Of a DNA stretch of 39,104 nt, positions 1 to 10,895 are shown one piece after another. This DNA comes from Paucilactobacillus wasatchensis (lineage in GTDB: Bacteria; Bacillota; Bacilli; Lactobacillales; Lactobacillaceae). The DNA lies in assembly GCF_000876205.1 (NCBI RefSeq), contig NZ_AWTT01000015.1:1-39104 (forward strand), in the 5' to 3' direction. A program made the translations under genes and the position numbers. Every line of letters starts with the position of its first letter. Within the stretch, counting starts at the first letter, position 1. The notes beneath the pieces were generated by a model, which saw only the letters and a list, made by a program, of their open reading frames with translations, was not told where the DNA came from and did no database searches.

Positions 1-4
1 AAAT

Positions 5-1414
5 ATGTTTAAAAAACAAGCTCATTTTACTCGTCACACTAACGACCAACCAGTTGAAACCAATGTCGGCGACCGGTTTCCCCTCACTATTAAACGCCTC
101 GGCATCAACGGTGAAGGAATTGGTTATTACAAACGCAAGATTTGCTTTGTTCCCCACGCACTTCCTGGTGAAATCGTGGTGACCGAGGTAACAGAAGCCA
201 ATTCACGCTTTCTCCGCGGTAAAATTCATACCATTCGCCAAGCCAGTGCATCTCGTGTTGAACCACGTGATTCATACGCAGATGACGTGGGTGGCTTCGA
301 ACTTGAACACCTAGCCTACCCAGAACAATTGAAATTCAAACGAGATTTGGTTGAACAATCCCTGGAAAAGTTCAAACCACGCGGCTATCAACACTACAAA
401 ATCCGGCAAACAATCGGCATGGACGAACCCTTTGAATACCGCAATAAGGCTCAGTTCCAGGTGCGCATGATTGACGGTCACGTTGCTGCTGGTTTATTTA
501 AAACTGGGAGCCATGAACTAGTAGATCTCCCGACCTGTGCCGTGCAAATGCCCGTGACAATGAAAGTAATGCGCCAAATGGTTGCTATCATTGAAGCGCT
601 CGAAATTCCGATTTACGATGAAGACCAACACTCCGGCATCATTAAAACACTAGTAGTCCGAGTATCACGTGGTACTGGCGAGGTTCAACTGACTATCATC
701 ACAAATTCACCTAAGCTACCACGCAAACGCGAATTGCTGGCGCAGATTGCAGAACAATTACCAGAAGTGACTTCGGTAATGCAAAATATCAATAAGGGCG
801 AAACCCCGCTAATTTGGGGTGACCAAACAGTTCACTTAGCCGGTAAGGACGCCATCACAGAAACAATTGGCGATCTTGATTTTCGCCTCTCAGCACGTGC
901 CTTTCTGCAATTAAATCCGTTCCAGACTGAAGTACTCTATGATGAAACAGCCAAAGCCTTGAATTTAAAAACAACCGAAAATTTGGTCGACGCATACGCC
1001 GGCATTGGCACCATTGGATTGTCATTTGCACGTGGAGCCAAGCAGGTTCGCGGGATGGAAGTAATTGAAGAAGCTGTCGCTGATGCAAACTTTAATGCCC
1101 AACAAAATGACATTCACAATGCCAGTTACGAGGTTGGTACGGCAGAAGAGCTGTTGCCACAATGGATTAATGACGGCTTTTCGGTCGATGCATTGGTGGT
1201 TGATCCCCCCCGTGCTGGATTGGAACCAGAATTGATTGATAGTATTTTATTCGCCCGACCAGCTAAATTTGTCTACGTCTCCTGCAACCCGTCAACGCTA
1301 GCACGTGACCTAGTCGACCTAACAGAAGAATACCAGGTTGAATATATGCAACCGGTCGACATGATGCCACAAACGCCAAAGTGTGAAGTGGTAGTTAAGT
1401 TGGTCCGACGATAA
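5..1414 (+). CDS. rlmD: 23S rRNA (uracil-5-)-methyltransferase, RlmD/RlmCD type
   Basis: SAM-dependent C5-methylation of uracil in 23S rRNA. An N-terminal TRAM-like RNA-binding region lies at about residues 24-75 (PLTIKRLGINGEGIGYY). The C-terminal methyltransferase domain shows DAYAGIGTIGL (SAM site), VVDPPRAGLEPELI and SCNPSTLARDL, with nucleophile Cys427, and the general base is probably Glu461 in PKCEVV. The usual N-terminal iron-sulfur motif (C-x5-C-G-G-C) is absent: the matching stretch reads DSYADDVGGFELEHL. In Bacillota a single enzyme, RlmCD, often modifies both U747 and U1939; the sequence alone does not decide between one and two targets. The ATG lies 4 bases inside the window, so no ribosome binding site can be checked and the true start could lie upstream. 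About 469 aa, normal for the family. Confidence 0.9.
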   Translation: MFKKQAHFTRHTNDQPVETNVGDRFPLTIKRLGINGEGIGYYKRKICFVPHALPGEIVVTEVTEANSRFLRGKIHTIRQASASRVEPRDSYADDVGGFELEHLAYPEQLKFKRDLVEQSLEKFKPRGYQHYKIRQTIGMDEPFEYRNKAQFQVRMIDGHVAAGLFKTGSHELVDLPTCAVQMPVTMKVMRQMVAIIEALEIPIYDEDQHSGIIKTLVVRVSRGTGEVQLTIITNSPKLPRKRELLAQIAEQLPEVTSVMQNINKGETPLIWGDQTVHLAGKDAITETIGDLDFRLSARAFLQLNPFQTEVLYDETAKALNLKTTENLVDAYAGIGTIGLSFARGAKQVRGMEVIEEAVADANFNAQQNDIHNASYEVGTAEELLPQWINDGFSVDALVVDPPRAGLEPELIDSILFARPAKFVYVSCNPSTLARDLVDLTEEYQVEYMQPVDMMPQTPKCEVVVKLVRR

Positions 1415-1421
1415 ATAAAAG

Positions 1422-1449
1422 AGTGGAAAATAAAACTATTTTTTCCACG
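1422..1449 (+). terminator. Small hairpin after rlmD
   Basis: GTGGAAAA pairs with TTTTCCAC around a loop containing TAAAACTA, 8 bases after the rlmD stop. It is not followed by a clear T-run on its own, and the stronger hairpin just downstream is the better terminator. Confidence 0.35.
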
Positions 1450-1460
1450 TTACCACCAGC

Positions 1461-1501
1461 AAAAAATGAGCTTAAAGGGAGGTTCCCTTAAGCTCATTTT
1501 T
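1461..1501. terminator. Bidirectional rho-independent terminator between rlmD and gtfB
   Basis: A nearly perfect 18 bp stem has arms AAAAATGAGCTTAAAGGGA and TCCCTTAAGCTCATTTTT, with one bulged A and a very short loop. It is flanked by A/T runs on both sides, so it can stop rlmD (plus) and the glycosyltransferase operon (minus), which converge here. Confidence 0.8.
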
Positions 1502-1515
1502 AGATCACGCAACAT

Positions 1516-3027
1516 TTATTTAACGATCTGCTGCCATTGCTTCCAAATGCTATCAGCACTATAGCGCTCACTCGACTGATAGGCTTTGGCGCTCATTTCT
1601 TGTAGCTTAGCCGGCTGTCGCAGTAACTCAATCACGGTTGCCGCAAACTTACTGCCATTATTTTGTGAGATTAACTGACCGTTTTCACCATTTTTAATCA
1701 GCTCATGAGGACCATAGTAATAGTCATAACTGACAACTGGCAATCCATGACTGAGCGCTTCAGCCATCGCTAACGGTTGGCCGTCAATGTTACTCGTATC
1801 CAAGAATAACTGGGCACTGTCATACGCTTGATTCAATTCCAGCTGATACCCTGCAAATGTAACGACACCGGGTTCATCGAGCTTAAGATCCACCATTTGT
1901 TGCTTGAATTTGTCGACATCACCAGCAACCCCATAGCCATAAATTGACAGAGTGGCTGTCTTGACTTTGGTATGAATTGTCTTAAAGATTTGCAGGAGTT
2001 GGTCAATTTGTTTATCAAATCCCAAGCGTCCAACATAAATCAAATGATTTTGTTGCCGATCCTTCAATGCTATTTCGTGTGACACAGGATCTGCAATGGC
2101 GCCAGAAATGGAATAAATCGGTAACTTTGGCGCACCCAATCGCTGCTTTAAGTCATCTCGTTGGGCATCTGTCATCACAATGACACCATCCAACTGTTTT
2201 TGTCCCTCTTTACTTAGTGGATATTGGTATAAATCATTGAGCTGTCCCTTGACTGGTTCAGCCGCATCTTGCGAATGATTGATTGGTAACCACAAATATT
2301 TTTTGGCTGCAGCCTTAATATTTAACACCGGTAAATTGGCCATCGCTGGACGATCAGCGATAAAGGTCACAGGCTCGCTATCTTGCTTGGCCAATTCTTC
2401 TAGGAAAAAGGCAAATAGATCATCGATCGAATTAAAATAGTAATCGCGCTGATGATAGCCTAGCAAATGATTCAAAGAATTTATTGGCGTGTTGGCGGTT
2501 GATTTGACGTAGTATCGTTCCATATACCGCTGACCGTCCGGGCGATACATTACCTGATAAAACAGGTTACCATCCTGCCCAAAAAATTCATCGGCGGCTT
2601 TAAATCCACGAATATCATACCGGCTACGCAGGTTCAAATTCCCAGCAGCATCAAAATAATCGATATGATTTACTTGAGCCACGGTGCCAGCAGTAAAATG
2701 CACTTCACCCACTAAGCGGTCGCCATCCTTTAAATCGCGGAAATTGTTACCAGTCCCAACTTGATATTCAATTGGTAATTTCAAATCATCTATTTTTAAC
2801 ACATGGCCCGTATAGCTAGCGGTATCAGCAAAAAAATCAAACATATTAATAACGTTATCATCTGTCAGACCAAACTTTTGGATTGTCTGATGCAAAACTA
2901 GATCGAAATCACGGGTCACAATTTTGGCACTAGTTTGATGCTGTTCAAATAACTTAACTCGCTTAATTTCAGCATGTTCAACACTCGAATTTTGGTTCAA
3001 TAAATATTGATTAACAAAATAATACAT
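1516..3027 (-). CDS. gtfB: GtfB/TagE-like glycosyltransferase, probable non-catalytic partner
   Basis: GT4-fold protein of 503 aa with the N-terminal region typical of LAB TagE/Gtf1 proteins (MYYFVNQYLLNQNSSVEHAEIK). It parallels the start of the upstream neighbour, so the two are paralogues. The nucleotide-sugar half has GRLGFDKQ. The usual E-x7-E motif is changed to D415-x7-E423 (DGQPLAMAE), followed by SHGLPVVSYDYYYGPHE. In streptococcal GtfA/GtfB and in the L. plantarum pair (tagE5/tagE6), both proteins are needed for protein O-glycosylation and GtfB acts mainly as the partner; the altered motif fits that role here. Start ATG with AAGGAGGT about 8 bases upstream, inside the end of gtfA; only one base separates the genes, so translation is probably coupled. 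A teichoic-acid glucosyltransferase role is the alternative. Confidence 0.75.
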   Translation of the reverse strand: MYYFVNQYLLNQNSSVEHAEIKRVKLFEQHQTSAKIVTRDFDLVLHQTIQKFGLTDDNVINMFDFFADTASYTGHVLKIDDLKLPIEYQVGTGNNFRDLKDGDRLVGEVHFTAGTVAQVNHIDYFDAAGNLNLRSRYDIRGFKAADEFFGQDGNLFYQVMYRPDGQRYMERYYVKSTANTPINSLNHLLGYHQRDYYFNSIDDLFAFFLEELAKQDSEPVTFIADRPAMANLPVLNIKAAAKKYLWLPINHSQDAAEPVKGQLNDLYQYPLSKEGQKQLDGVIVMTDAQRDDLKQRLGAPKLPIYSISGAIADPVSHEIALKDRQQNHLIYVGRLGFDKQIDQLLQIFKTIHTKVKTATLSIYGYGVAGDVDKFKQQMVDLKLDEPGVVTFAGYQLELNQAYDSAQLFLDTSNIDGQPLAMAEALSHGLPVVSYDYYYGPHELIKNGENGQLISQNNGSKFAATVIELLRQPAKLQEMSAKAYQSSERYSADSIWKQWQQIVK

Positions 3028-3028
3028 A

Positions 3029-4570
3029 TTATTGGACCTCCTTTTGCGTCGTATCGTTAATTAACGTCTGCCATTTTTTCATGACATTTTCTTCGGAAAA
3101 ACGAGCGCTATCTTGATATGCGTGCTCGCTAAATTGAGCTAATTTCTGTTGGTCAGCTAATAATGAAATAATTGCCTGCGCCAAGCCATCAATATCTCCA
3201 TCTTGCGTCAACACGCCGTCTTGACCATCAATCACAACGTCGGCGGGACCGTATTTAATATCATTAGCAATAATTGGTAACCCATGTGATTGGGCCTCAA
3301 CCAAGGACAGTGGTAATCCTTCAGCGCGACTTGGTAGGATGAGCAACTGTGCATTGTCATAAACTTCAGCGACATCATTAGTATAGCCACGGAAAGTAAT
3401 TGAGTTGGTGAGTTGTGCTTGCTTAACCTGTTCCTTTAATGTTTTACCAGTGTCCCCATTTTCGTAACCCCAAAAATCAAGCGTTGCCTGTGGAAACTTG
3501 GCGGCAACCTGTTGCCATGCTTGAATCAGATGATCCTGCTGTTTTTCAGGAGACAACCGTGCCACCATTACCACGCTATATGGTGTTCGCTTACTAAAAT
3601 CGATTGGGGCCGCATTCAGCGTTTCAGCAGGGACAATTGGACCAGGAATTTGATAGATTTTAGTTGTATCATCAGTAAAACGGTCCTGAACATCTTTTTG
3701 TTGCTGGGTGGTCAAACAAATCACACCATCCCAGTCCGCAAAATGGTTCAGTCCCCAAGCATAGTTATAATTCAAGGTTGAATGCAACATATCCTCCGGA
3801 TCATTCACGTGGTCATTATGCAACTGACATGCCCGAAAAACATGATGTTCCATGTGTAACACTGACCAGCCCAATTCGTACACCCGGTCGATAATCAAAT
3901 TCACACTCTGATCTGTTTGCTTTTGTTGGTCGATCACCAGCTGATCGTAAAAGAACCGCGTCAATTCATCAAAATCATCGAATTGATAGTCGGCACCATG
4001 AAAATTGAATAAATGGTACGCCACCGTTTCCTTGTCGCGCCGATTCAATAAATGCGTTTTTTGAAGTGCAATCGAACCATCCGGTCGCAAATAATTTTCA
4101 GTCGTGATGTGACTGTCCCAATCGTACACTTGCTCCACTGAAATAAAGCCGCGAAAATCATACCAGTCAACCTTCAACAATTTACCAAAATGGTCAAAAT
4201 ACTGCACGTTTTCGATGCGTTTATCAGTTTCACTGTGACGCCGGATATAGAGCATCCGCTGCTTGTCCCGGTAAAAATTGTAGTTAATGCCATCGGCAAC
4301 CCGTTTCCAGCTCGAATCAAGTTGTAAGTCTTGAATCATTACAGCCGGTTCATCGATTGCCTGTGCGTCTTGAAAATAGTCGTATAAATTAATTAATTGA
4401 GTATCATCAATTCCAGCTTCACGGGTGACTTCATGCAAATCCGTGGCAAATTGGCGGGTCACAATTTTGGCCGGCACGTTAAATTGATTAAATAAGTTTA
4501 GTCGTTTGATTTGTGCGTGTTCAATGCCAGATTTCTTTCTTTGAATATTGTCATTCAAAAAATAGAACAT
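3029..4570 (-). CDS. gtfA: GtfA/TagE-like glycosyltransferase (catalytic GT4 member)
   Basis: Protein of 513 aa, first gene of the two-gene operon. The N-terminal region (MFYFLNDNIQRKKSGIEHAQ) matches that of the downstream paralogue. The C-terminal nucleotide-sugar domain has ARLSPEKQ (phosphate-contacting Arg/Lys) and an intact E417-x7-E425 motif (EGLPLSLVE), followed by QSHGLPIIANDIKYGP. This is the canonical retaining GT4 signature, so this is the likely catalytic subunit, placing GlcNAc or another hexose on serine/threonine of exported proteins, as for L. plantarum GtfA. No accessory SecA2/SecY2 genes or serine-rich substrate lie nearby, so the substrate is unknown; wall teichoic acid glucosylation (TagE) is the alternative. 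RBS AAGGTGGAG precedes the ATG, and a good promoter lies about 50 bases upstream. Confidence 0.78.
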   Translation of the reverse strand: MFYFLNDNIQRKKSGIEHAQIKRLNLFNQFNVPAKIVTRQFATDLHEVTREAGIDDTQLINLYDYFQDAQAIDEPAVMIQDLQLDSSWKRVADGINYNFYRDKQRMLYIRRHSETDKRIENVQYFDHFGKLLKVDWYDFRGFISVEQVYDWDSHITTENYLRPDGSIALQKTHLLNRRDKETVAYHLFNFHGADYQFDDFDELTRFFYDQLVIDQQKQTDQSVNLIIDRVYELGWSVLHMEHHVFRACQLHNDHVNDPEDMLHSTLNYNYAWGLNHFADWDGVICLTTQQQKDVQDRFTDDTTKIYQIPGPIVPAETLNAAPIDFSKRTPYSVVMVARLSPEKQQDHLIQAWQQVAAKFPQATLDFWGYENGDTGKTLKEQVKQAQLTNSITFRGYTNDVAEVYDNAQLLILPSRAEGLPLSLVEAQSHGLPIIANDIKYGPADVVIDGQDGVLTQDGDIDGLAQAIISLLADQQKLAQFSEHAYQDSARFSEENVMKKWQTLINDTTQKEVQ

Positions 4571-4615
4571 TTAATCTCCACCTTTAAGTGTTAGTTTTAT
4601 TTAGTAATCCATTTC

Positions 4616-4644
4616 ATTTTACGTGTTATCGCCAATTTGTTCAA
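4616..4644 (-). promoter_or_regulatory. Promoter of gtfA-gtfB
   Basis: On the minus strand: TTGAAC (4639-4644), 17 bp spacer, TAAAAT (4616-4621). Transcription would start about 35-40 bases before the gtfA ATG. Confidence 0.6.
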
Positions 4645-4722
4645 ATTAGGTTGTATGAAGTTAGTGTGATCTTTTTTTCATTGGTATTTATTTACTTTTA
4701 CACTATTTCGTCTTTGCTGCAA

Positions 4723-4823
4723 AAACGTGTGAACAGCCACAGAAGTCTCCGCATAACCATAAAATAAAGCAGATGATTCGTGGAGCGAATCACCTGCTTT
4801 TAATTTTCCTTGCTCTCTTGCCG
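4723..4823. repeat. Truncated copy of long palindromic repeat (locus 1)
   Basis: Begins AAACGTGTGAACAGCCAC and carries the left arm and central hairpin (AAAGCAGATGATTCG / CGAATCACCTGCTTT around TGGAG) of the complete element that starts 101 bases further on, with only a few differences (agaagtctccgcat against aaaagtctccgtat). The outer right arm is missing and is replaced by about 20 bases of T/C-rich linker. Confidence 0.85.
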
Positions 4824-4945
4824 AAACGTGTGAACAGCCACAAAAGTCTCCGTATAACCATAAAATAAAGCAGATGATTCGTGGAGCGAATCACCTGCTT
4901 TATTTTACCGTTATACTCCGACTTCTTATCGTGGCTGTTCACACT
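4824..4945. repeat. Complete 122 bp palindromic repeat (locus 1)
   Basis: Imperfect full-length palindrome. The outer arms GTGTGAACAGCCAC / GTGGCTGTTCACAC are exact complements. The middle arms (AGTCTCCGTATAAC against AGTCGGAGTATAAC) and the inner arms (TAAAATAAAGCAG / CTGCTTTATTTTA, then TGATTCG / CGAATCA) complete the stem around a TGGAG loop. The ends AAACGTG ... CACACT recur in the elements at 19.7 and 21.6 kb. It ends only a few bases before the -10 region of the following gene. The 300-plus bases between gtfA and this gene hold the gtfA promoter and these two copies and nothing else I can support. Confidence 0.85.
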
Positions 4946-4951
4946 CTGATA

Positions 4952-4960
4952 TGGTATGAT
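4952..4960 (+). promoter_or_regulatory. Extended -10 element for the small membrane protein gene
   Basis: TGGTATGAT fits TGnTATAAT with one mismatch and lies 32 bases before the ATG. No good -35 is present at the right distance; that position falls inside the right arm of the palindromic repeat (TGGCTG). Confidence 0.4.
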
Positions 4961-4992
4961 GAACGAACAGTTAAAAGGGGGAAATTGTTTCG

Positions 4993-5400
4993 ATGCAAGA
5001 TCCATTTAAAAATCAAAATGATCCTGACAACCAAAATCAGAATCAGAATCCATTTTCAAATTTACCATTACCACCAAACTATGCGACCGTGGTTAATCCA
5101 GATAATGGGCAGGTGCGCGCCGCTAAAGTTGGTATTTCGTGGACCACACTTTGGTTTGGCCCTATTCCTGCAATGCTGCGCGGTGATTGGTACAACTTTG
5201 CCTTAATGATTGTGCTTGATTTAATTTACTTCATGGGCATTTCAATGTTACACATTCAAGTTGCACTTCCCGTTCCAGCCCTTGTTTTTGGTTTTCTTTA
5301 TAATATGATGTACTTCAAACATCTATTTACCCTGGGTTATCAACCAGCCGACGAGCATTCCAAACAAATTTTGACCCAAAGTCGTTACTGGAAAGAATAA
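4993..5400 (+). CDS. Small membrane protein, DUF2628/HrgC-like
   Basis: Protein of 135 aa. The N-terminal 35 residues are hydrophilic and rich in Asn, Gln and Pro (QNDPDNQNQNQNPFSNLPLP). Next comes KVGISWTTLWFGPIPAMLRGDW, a pattern I associate with DUF2628/HrgC-type proteins, and then two hydrophobic segments at about residues 70-110 likely to span the membrane. The C-terminus is polar. The function is unknown. Start chosen at ATG 4993 with an AAAGGGGG ribosome binding site 8-9 bases upstream. It is monocistronic: a palindromic repeat lies in front and a shared terminator behind, converging on pyrE. Confidence 0.7.
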   Translation: MQDPFKNQNDPDNQNQNQNPFSNLPLPPNYATVVNPDNGQVRAAKVGISWTTLWFGPIPAMLRGDWYNFALMIVLDLIYFMGISMLHIQVALPVPALVFGFLYNMMYFKHLFTLGYQPADEHSKQILTQSRYWKE

Positions 5401-5406
5401 AATATA

Positions 5407-5458
5407 ATCACCATTCAACGAATTCACTCACTGAATTTGCTGAATGGTGATTTTTTTA
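5407..5458. terminator. Bidirectional terminator between the DUF2628-like gene and pyrE
   Basis: AATCACCATTCA pairs with TGAATGGTGATT (12 bp), with a second inner pairing GAATTCA / TGAATTT. It is followed by seven T on the plus strand. It overlaps the pyrE stop codon and serves the convergent pyr operon as well, though the minus-strand U-run is weaker (TATATT). Confidence 0.8.
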
Positions 5459-6060
5459 TTGTCGCCATTTACGTAACACGGCCAACTGTTCTTCAGTCAC
5501 AAAATTCTGTTGTTTAGCTACTTCAATTAGGGTGTCATAATTAGTTACCGTTGGAAAATTCAATCCAGCCGCTGAAAAATTATCAACAGCGCTAGGTAAT
5601 TGGTAACTAAAAATGCCAGCGATGCCAAGCACTTGAGCTCCCGCATTTTGGACCGCCGTGGCTGCCTGCAGCACACTTTGACCCGTTGAAATCAAATCAT
5701 CAATTACTACCACTCTTTGATTTTGTTTTAGTACACCTTCAATTTGGTTCCCCTGCCCGTGATCCTTTGGCTTGGACCGGACATAAATTAGTGGTAAATT
5801 TAACCGATCAGCAACCCAAGCAGCATGGGGAATTCCAGCTGTAGCAGTACCGGCAATAACTTGCGCATCTGGATATTGTGCTCGGATAATCGCCACCAAG
5901 CCATCGCAAATCAAATTACGCACCTTGGGGTATGAAATAGTTAGTCGATTATCACAGTAAATTGGACTTTTTATGCCGCTCGCCCAAGTGAATGGGTGGT
6001 CCGGTCGTAACGTCACGGCCTGGATGGACAATAGTGATTGGGCAACTTCTTGAGCAATAT

Positions 6061-6064
<4 letters not shown>
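5456..6064 (-). CDS. pyrE: Orotate phosphoribosyltransferase
   Basis: Transfers phosphoribose from PRPP to orotate, giving OMP: fifth step of UMP synthesis. 202 aa, usual length. Seen: [16 protein letters not shown] near the N-terminus, [16 protein letters not shown] (flexible catalytic loop) and [17 protein letters not shown] (PRPP-binding DDxxSTG). ATG start with a GAGGAATC ribosome binding site; it overlaps the pyrF stop in ATGA, so the two are translationally coupled. Last gene of the pyr operon, followed by a terminator. Confidence 0.95.
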
Positions 6065-7715
<1,651 letters not shown>

Positions 7716-10700
7716 CTAAATCGCATCCACTAGATATGCTTGACTGACCAACATTTTTACCACCGCCGCCAGGGTATCAAGTGAAGTTAGCACTAAAATA
7801 CCGTGACTAATGGCCAACGCTCGAATCTGGGCGCCGTCGCTGACCGCAGCTGTACTATCATCAATCGTGTTGACTACCAACGCAATTTTTTGGTGCACCA
7901 ATAAGTTTGAAATTTGATGTTCATCCTCACTTAACTTGGCAACTTGCTGTTGAACTGGTACATTTGCCTGTTGTAAGCACTCACTCGTGCCCTTAGTTGC
8001 ATACAAATTAAATCCTAGTTGACTGAGTTGCCGAGCTAATGTAATTGCCTCTGCCTTTTGCGCATCGCTCACAGTCAATAAAATATTACCGTGAACTGGT
8101 AAATTAATTTTGCTAGCCTGAAATGCTTTATAGAGGGCTTTTTCAAATGTGACATCGCTACCCATCACTTCACCAGTTGATTTCATCTCCGGTCCCAGTA
8201 AACTGTCGACCTTGTTTAGCTTACTAAATGAAAAGATTGGGGCTTTAACATGGATTAATTTAGTGGTTGGTTGAATTCCAGTCTGGTAACCTAACTGGGC
8301 TAATTTTTCACCCATAATGACCCGCGTGGCAAGTTGTGTCATTGGTACCTTGGTTGTTTTACTTAAAAATGGTACGGTCCGACTGGCACGCGGGTTAACT
8401 TCGATCACGAACGCTTGCTTTTCATGAATAACAAATTGAACATTCATCAAACCAAAGCAGTTTAATGCGTGAGCTAATTTAATTGTCGCCTGCTCGATTT
8501 GGTTAATAATATCTACAGACAATGTTTGCGGTGGATAAACAGCCATGGAGTCCCCCGAATGAATCCCAGCGCGCTCAATGTGCTCCATGACCCCTGGAAT
8601 AACCACTGTATCACCATCGCAAATGGCATCGACTTCACATTCTTTGCCGGTTAAGTAGCGGTCTAATAATACCGGGTGGTCATGAGAAACTTCGATCGCC
8701 GCATGCATATAATGATTTAATTCAGCTTCATCATGCACGATTTCCATTGCCCGGCCACCTAACACGTAACTGGGCCGCACTAATAATGGATAGCCGATTT
8801 GATTTCCAATCGTCAGTGCCGCTTCATTAGTAGTGGCAGTCGCACCAATAGGTTGCGGAATATCTAATTGTTGAATGATCTGATTAAATTCATCGCGATC
8901 TTCGGCTCGGTTAACATCCGCCACTGTCGTACCTAAAATTTTGACTCCGCGTTGGGCTAGCGGTGCCGCCAAATTAATCGCCGTTTGACCACCAAATTGC
9001 ACGATGATCCCGACTGGTTGCTCCAACTCAATTACGTTGAGCACATCCTCAAGCGTTAATGGTTCGAAGTATAACTTATCCGAAATTGAAAAATCGGTCG
9101 ACACCGTTTCTGGATTATTGTTCATAATAATTGCTTCGTAGCCCACTTCTTTTAGCGTTTGGACACAATGAACCGTGGCATAATCAAACTCAATTCCCTG
9201 ACCAATTCGAATCGGTCCTGAACCGAGCACTAACACGGACGGGCGCTTGTCTCTAATACTCTCATTTTCCATTTCATACGTGCTATAAAAATATGGTGTT
9301 TGCGAATCAAATTCCGCTGCACATGTGTCAACCATTTTATACACCGGTAAAATTTGGTATTTGTGCCGCAACAGTCTAATTTTGTCAGCCGTTGTGGCCC
9401 ATGACTGAGCAATCAGTTCATCGGTAAATCCATTTTGTTTGGCCAAGCGCAATAATGCATCATCCCCGCTGGCTTGTTTCAATTGAACAGCAATTGACAA
9501 AATGTGACTCAATTTATCAAGGAAAAACAAATCAATTTTAGTTAATTCATGCACTTCATCCATTGACCACTGCCGTTTTAGCGCTTCGACCACACAAAAG
9601 AGGCGGTCATCCCTGGCATTAACCAAGCGGTCGGCCAAAACTTGATCATCTAACTGCGCCAGTCTTGGTAGCTCCAGCGATTGCGTTCCAATTTCTAACG
9701 AGCGAACTGCTTTTTGCGTTGCCTCTTCAATATTGCGGCCAATTGCCATTACCTCGCCGGTAGCTTTCATTTGCGTGCCAAGCAGTCGATCCGCATGGCT
9801 AAATTTATCAAACGGCCAACGTGGAATTTTACAAACAACATAATCCAATGCTGGTTCAAAGGCAGCAAAAGTGGTTTGTGTAATTGGATTTTTAATTTCA
9901 TCTAACGTTAATCCCACCGCAATTTTAGCAGCCAGCTTAGCAATCGGATAACCTGTGGCTTTTGAGGCTAGCGCAGACGACCGACTAACCCGCGGGTTTA
10001 CCTCGATAATGTCATACTGGTAACTATTTGGGTCAAGCGCCAATTGGACGTTACAACCGCCCTCAATTTTAAGTGCCGAAATCAATTTCAACGCCACATC
10101 TCGGAGCATTTGATATTCACGGTCGGACAATGTCTGTACTGGTGCGTATACAATTGAATCACCGGTGTGAATTCCAACCGGATCAAAATTTTCCATTGAA
10201 CAAACGACCATCGTATTGTCATTATGATCACGCATCACTTCAAATTCAATTTCTTTATACCCGGCAATACTTTGTTCGATTAATACCTGGGTAATGGGTG
10301 ACAATGCCAGCCCGTTAGCCGCCACTTCATCCAGCTCGTCAATATTATCTGCAATGCCGCCCCCGGTGCCCCCAAGCGTATAAGCTGGCCGAATAATTAC
10401 TGGAAAACCAATCTGGCGGGCAAATTCTTGCGCTTGTTCCACCGTAGTTACTGTTTTGGATTGCGGCACTGGTTCGTTTAATTGTTGCATTAATTCCTTG
10501 AATTGCTCACGGTCCTCAGCCTGATTAATCGACTGTAAACTGGTACCCAGCAACTCGATCTTAAACGCAGCCAGCACACCAGCTTCATCTAATTGTTTAG
10601 CTAAGTTTAAGCCGGTCTGCCCACCGACCGTTGGCAAAATGGCATCCGGTCGTTCTTTTCTGATTACTCGGCTGACAAATTCGAGCGTGAGCGGTTCCAC

Positions 10701-10895
10701 GTAAACTCTGTCCGCAATTTCAGGATCGGTCATGATAGTTGCTGGGTTAGAGTTAATCAAAACAACTTCATAGCCCTCCTCTTTCAGCGCTAGACACGCT
10801 TGTGTCCCTGAATAATCGAATTCAGCCGCCTGGCTAATGACAATGGGACCAGAACCAATCACTAATATTTTGTTGATATCCTGTCGTTTAGGCAT
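7716..10895 (-). CDS. carB: Carbamoyl-phosphate synthase, large subunit
   Basis: Makes carbamoyl phosphate from bicarbonate, ammonia (channelled from CarA) and two ATP. About 1059 aa from the chosen start [17 protein letters not shown]. Two homologous ATP-grasp halves are visible: first half [17 protein letters not shown] with [12 protein letters not shown] and [15 protein letters not shown]; second half [16 protein letters not shown] with [11 protein letters not shown] and [17 protein letters not shown]-terminal MGS-type regulatory domain ([12 protein letters not shown]) follows. The ATG at 10895 overlaps the carA stop (ATGCCTAA) and has AAAGGAGG about 10 bases upstream. An extension to 10931 is open but has no matching RBS. 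Its place in the pyr operon makes it the pyrimidine-dedicated copy. Confidence 0.96.
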   Translation of the reverse strand: MPKRQDINKILVIGSGPIVISQAAEFDYSGTQACLALKEEGYEVVLINSNPATIMTDPEIADRVYVEPLTLEFVSRVIRKERPDAILPTVGGQTGLNLAKQLDEAGVLAAFKIELLGTSLQSINQAEDREQFKELMQQLNEPVPQSKTVTTVEQAQEFARQIGFPVIIRPAYTLGGTGGGIADNIDELDEVAANGLALSPITQVLIEQSIAGYKEIEFEVMRDHNDNTMVVCSMENFDPVGIHTGDSIVYAPVQTLSDREYQMLRDVALKLISALKIEGGCNVQLALDPNSYQYDIIEVNPRVSRSSALASKATGYPIAKLAAKIAVGLTLDEIKNPITQTTFAAFEPALDYVVCKIPRWPFDKFSHADRLLGTQMKATGEVMAIGRNIEEATQKAVRSLEIGTQSLELPRLAQLDDQVLADRLVNARDDRLFCVVEALKRQWSMDEVHELTKIDLFFLDKLSHILSIAVQLKQASGDDALLRLAKQNGFTDELIAQSWATTADKIRLLRHKYQILPVYKMVDTCAAEFDSQTPYFYSTYEMENESIRDKRPSVLVLGSGPIRIGQGIEFDYATVHCVQTLKEVGYEAIIMNNNPETVSTDFSISDKLYFEPLTLEDVLNVIELEQPVGIIVQFGGQTAINLAAPLAQRGVKILGTTVADVNRAEDRDEFNQIIQQLDIPQPIGATATTNEAALTIGNQIGYPLLVRPSYVLGGRAMEIVHDEAELNHYMHAAIEVSHDHPVLLDRYLTGKECEVDAICDGDTVVIPGVMEHIERAGIHSGDSMAVYPPQTLSVDIINQIEQATIKLAHALNCFGLMNVQFVIHEKQAFVIEVNPRASRTVPFLSKTTKVPMTQLATRVIMGEKLAQLGYQTGIQPTTKLIHVKAPIFSFSKLNKVDSLLGPEMKSTGEVMGSDVTFEKALYKAFQASKINLPVHGNILLTVSDAQKAEAITLARQLSQLGFNLYATKGTSECLQQANVPVQQQVAKLSEDEHQISNLLVHQKIALVVNTIDDSTAAVSDGAQIRALAISHGILVLTSLDTLAAVVKMLVSQAYLVDAI

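Noticed and set aside
1516-4570. A complete accessory Sec/adhesin glycosylation locus
   Set aside because: Only the glycosyltransferase pair is present; no secA2, secY2, asp or serine-rich protein gene lies in the window.
4790-5206. Short open frames on both strands over the palindromic repeats at 4.8 kb
   Set aside because: They lie within the repeat and its mirror, have no ribosome binding site, and overlap the start of the better supported 135-aa gene.
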